A DNA stretch of 64,000 nt from Gonocerus acuteangulatus (taxonomy: Eukaryota > Arthropoda > Insecta > Hemiptera > Coreidae): the NCBI GenBank assembly GCA_946811695.1, contig OX328127.1, forward strand, positions 47,337,373-47,401,372, given 5' to 3'. Positions 60,654 through 64,000 of this stretch are shown here, piece after piece. Numbering within the stretch: position 1 is the first letter of the stretch; the number at the start of each line of letters is the position of its first letter. Under the pieces are notes generated by a model. That model was not told the DNA's origin and did no database searches. It saw nothing but the letters and a program-made list of their open reading frames with translations. A program made the position numbers and the translations under genes.

Positions 60654-62033
60654 GTTACAATGTTGTCTCTGTATAGAAACGAAGCTGAAGACCCATCCCG
60701 CATTCTGCAGTCATGTTTAGTATTCATTTCTTATTTCCTGTCCTTATGTCCAGGTGACATAACACGAGTTCATTCAAAGGACGGGGGATAAAAGCAGAAT
60801 CTCTTTTCTTCTTCAGAATAAATTAATATTTAATTTTTTTCTAAAAGTTAAAACCTAATTGCATAAAATAACAAAACATATTTCACCAAAGGATAGGAGG
60901 AGTAGAACATATAAAATAATGGCCATACATTTTTATTTAGATAATGTAGAATAAATGTATATAAAGAAAACAGCTCTTTTATTTAAATAAATATAAATTG
61001 TGTGAATAGTAAAGGAGATATTTACATTATGATACAGGAACAAAAATTTACAAAGCATTCACTCACTGGGAACAGTAATAAATAAATTAAAAAATCGTGA
61101 AGTAATATTATCATAACAATTAATAAAATAGAATCCATGGCTAAGCGACCCTTAGTCTTTTTTGTTTATTTATTTAAATCACAACCAAGAAATGTCCATG
61201 GAGAAGGGAATTGTAAGAAGCTAATCACAGCAAAATTCATTGGAAAAATTGGCGTATTTAAATTAAATCAATAAAAAACGTTACTAATTAAAATGAATAA
61301 TTTTAGAAACAAAACAAAAATGTTGCTATTTTTATAGATGGGTATGAGTTAAATTGAGCTAAAAGATTTTGGAGGATGACATTAAAACTTGCTAAATACG
61401 TTCACAATAATTGCATTAATGTATTTTTGTTAAATTGCAATACACAAACTACACTGACTACTTTTTTACTCTTAAGACTTTTCAACTATTATTTGTTATA
61501 AATAAACAGTTGGGATACATTTAAAGGTTATAAACATTTTCTTTAGCAGTCAAATAAGAAAGAAATATAAAAAGAAGAAACATGACTAAGAGTTAACAGA
61601 ATCCATGGAAATTTGATATCTAAATACATATATTTGTTTTGAGCGGTTATAGATATAAAGCCACACACTTAAAGGACCACAAGTGCTATGGTTGCCTATA
61701 GTTTTAATTAATAAATTCACAGCTTAATAATACTTAGACATTACGGCTTATTTATATCATTGCATTACTCTTACCGGAGGTTTAACATTAAATCTAAACA
61801 GAAATAAACAACAATTAGTGAAAGCCCTGCCAAAATGCACAATTGGTTTTGGATATAAACAGAGGACATTTGTGGAGAAAGCAGTACAACTAATGATATA
61901 TATTTTATTTATTTAGCCAGAGACAGCAAATTTTGCTCAAGGCACTAGATTCTCACCATTTTAGATAGGTCCTGCTACAACAATAGGTATTTAATTGTAA
62001 TATATTTCTTATGTGTACACACACACACACCAC

Positions 62034-62083
<50 letters not shown>
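60654..62083. other. AT-rich intergenic stretch
   Basis: No gene is recognised. The stretch ends in a CA then TA microsatellite (62018-62085) that leads into the Helentron-like element. Confidence 0.5.
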
Positions 62084-62087
<4 letters not shown>

Positions 62088-62930
62088 AATATATAAAATT
62101 CTCGTGTCACAGTTTTCGTTGCCATACTCCTCCGAAACGGCTTGACCGATTTTGATGAAATTTTTTGTGCTTATCCGGTATCTATGAGAATCGGCCAACA
62201 TCTATTTTTCATCCCCCTAAATGTTAGGGGTAGTCCACCCCTAAATTTTTTTTTTTTATTTTTTAGACAAAATTTTTAATTTCTATTTTTTTATGATACA
62301 ACATACAAAAATACATACAATCCTCAATTTTCACCCTTCTACGATCAACCCTTATTTTTTAATAGCCATTTTAGTAATTTAATCATTTTTCCTCTCCGGT
62401 CTCACTCAAAATTGATAATTTAATTATTATTGATAAAATAGGAATGATTAAAAGTTAATATGAGAGTTACACTGAGATAGCAAAATAATAATTGTCAACG
62501 TTACTACTACACTTGATGCATAAACAATAATGATGGCCGACAACTGTGTAGGGAGTGAGAAAGAAAGGAGACCGGCTTCGTTCTCATCCCTACTCCGTGC
62601 TGTTTACTGGGTCAGAAGTGACAACTGAAGACATCTGGCGGGGATAACTAATTAAATGACGATTGATCAGTTTTCGACCGGAGAGGAAAAATGATTAAAT
62701 TACTAAAATGGCTATTAAAAAATAAGGGTTGATCGTAGAAGGGTGAAAATTGAGGATTGTATGTATTTTTGTATGTTGTATCATAAAAAAATAGAAATTA
62801 AAAATTTTGTATAAAAAATAAAAAAAAAAAAAATTTAGGGGTGGACTACCCCTAACATTTAGGGGTAGTCCACTAGAAATTACTAGGAAATTATTTATAT
62901 GGCAAAACAACGTTTGCCGGGTCAGCTAGT
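62084..62930 (+). mobile_element. Helentron-like non-autonomous element
   Basis: The left part reads AAAATTCTCGTGTCACAGTT, then TCCTCCGAAACGGCTTGACC and GATTTTGATGAAATTTTTTG, a 5' region common in arthropod Helentron-related repeats. The right end reads TTTGCCGGGTCAGCTAGT and closes with CTAGT at 62926-62930. TA microsatellites flank both sides. Inside, 62212-62401 and 62676-62865 form a near-perfect inverted repeat. No Rep/helicase coding sequence is seen, so it would be non-autonomous. The class call rests on these end features. Confidence 0.6.
62212..62865. repeat. Long inverted repeat (190-bp arms) inside the Helentron-like element
   Basis: The left arm starts at CCCCCTAAATGTTAGGGGTA and ends at CCTCTCCGGTC (62401). 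The right arm begins GACCGGAGAGG (62676). The arms include the TTCTACGATCAACCC block and its complement. The 274-base spacer is not repeated elsewhere in the window. Confidence 0.8.
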
Positions 62931-63005
62931 ATATATATATATATATTATTAAATTATATTTTCTTAATGTTCTGCAAGATTTTAATAGATTTTTAGTAGC
63001 TTTGG

Positions 63006-63042
<37 letters not shown>

Positions 63043-64000
63043 TTTAGAATACAAGTAGGAATATTCTTCAAAAAATAATTTTCCATACAATAATCAAAGA
63101 GCTTTGAACTAAATTTAAAATAAATAGGAGACTCAACATAAAGCCAATTTATGTTTATAACATAAATATGAGACTCAACAATAAATATGAGGCTCATATT
63201 TATAACATAAATATGAGACTCAACAAATCGAAACACTAACGAACCCACTTGCATTAAAAATGAGCCAAGTAAATGTTTGGCTGTTTATAGGCAGAGGTCA
63301 ATCAAAAATAATCCTTTTTGTACAAATTAGTCTTCCTTCTCTAATAGTGTTTCATGATTCAATGTAACGAGTGGGATCAAAATCTAAATAAGGAGCTGAA
63401 GAGGTGTAAAATATGCCGGATTAGTGAATTACGAAGTAAAGGAGTGCTGAAGAGAATTGTATATTGATTGATATCTGCCTGGAAACAGTTATTTTATTTT
63501 AACCCTCCGTCGACCACGAGGGGTCTAGGCGGATCCCACGCACACTATTTCCCCCTCCCTTACAGCCACCGTATCTCTACCTTCCTGTTCTTTGAGTAAC
63601 TTCTTACTAAGTAGTGGTCCAAATCGCTCATGAAGGATAGTCCACGCTTCAAATTGATTATTTTTTGTTGAAAAATGGCTTTAGGGTCTGAGTGGACCTC
63701 ACATGGGCTTCCGTGATAAGTTCTTTTTGTTAATATTTACATGTATTTTTCCAATTTAATTCATTTCAACCCGTTTTTTCTAATTAAATGACAAGATACA
63801 ACTTCATAATATAGTGGGGCATGAAAATATCAACTTTATGGCTCAACATTTTACTTATTAATAATAGAAGTAAGATAATGGGGTATTTCTTTTAGACGAG
63901 CCCCGCCAGTGATTTTCTAGTAACTGTTACTGTTGCTAGGCACCTATACAATAATTACTTCAGACATGTAGAGCTCCTCCAATGGGATTGACAAAATTAT
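62931..64000. other. AT-rich stretch with short repeats
   Basis: A poly-A run is at 63011-63040. Several copies of ATGAGACTCAACA-like words recur at 63125-63230. No gene is recognised to the window end. Confidence 0.5.

Noticed and set aside
1..64000. CRISPR arrays, bacterial operons or phage genes
   Set aside because: Spliced genes, SINEs, LINE and PLE fragments and microsatellites show this is eukaryotic nuclear DNA. The tandem units at 26735 have no spacer-like variation.

Overview
This window looks like AT-rich animal nuclear DNA, most likely from an arthropod and probably an insect. There are no operons or dense coding runs. Two spliced protein-coding genes can be recognised, and they match insect taranis (SERTA domain) and the mitochondrial ribosomal protein uL14m. 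Long stretches between and inside them are filled with transposon debris, microsatellites and long A/T runs. The species cannot be fixed from the sequence alone.

Layout. Positions 1-566 hold the broken 3' end of a Tc1-like transposon. Positions 2193-2228 carry a decayed hammerhead-ribozyme-like motif. Two 5S-rRNA-derived SINEs lie at 2659-2842 and 3995-4165. A truncated copy of a large fold-back element fills 5365-6943 and abuts a small palindrome with a hammerhead core at 6949-7148. The taranis gene follows: first coding exon 8108-8186, an intron of about 33 kb (8187-41451), and a last coding exon 41452-42323 with the SERTA domain. Inside the intron are a non-LTR retrotransposon C-terminus (25225-25523), several short perfect hairpins, a minisatellite of about 144-bp units (26735-27370), a small inverted-repeat element (24267-24586) and several GC-richer islands that may be regulatory. 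The taranis 3' UTR probably ends near 43.2 or 44.1 kb.

From about 44.9 to 53.2 kb the window is an accessory repeat zone. It holds a Helentron-like end, a Penelope-like element (PLE) with a GIY-YIG endonuclease but no visible reverse transcriptase, a 1.1-kb inverted-repeat element between two TA microsatellites, a 2.2-kb fold-back element inside a larger repeat-rich block, a 168-bp near-perfect palindrome and a 497-bp palindrome with hammerhead motifs in both arms. mRpL14 is split over two exons (56023-56200 and 57518-57771), with a tRNA-derived SINE in its intron. Downstream are two more tRNA-derived SINE heads, a second hammerhead palindrome interrupted by one of those SINEs, an inverted-repeat element (60135-60653) and a Helentron-like element (62084-62930).

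The two host genes do not form a pathway. The strongest candidate for something beyond ordinary annotation is the set of dispersed palindromes carrying hammerhead-ribozyme cores, together with a PLE in the same window. This fits the published minimal hammerhead motifs in PLE terminal repeats, but the variants here have not been tested for activity.
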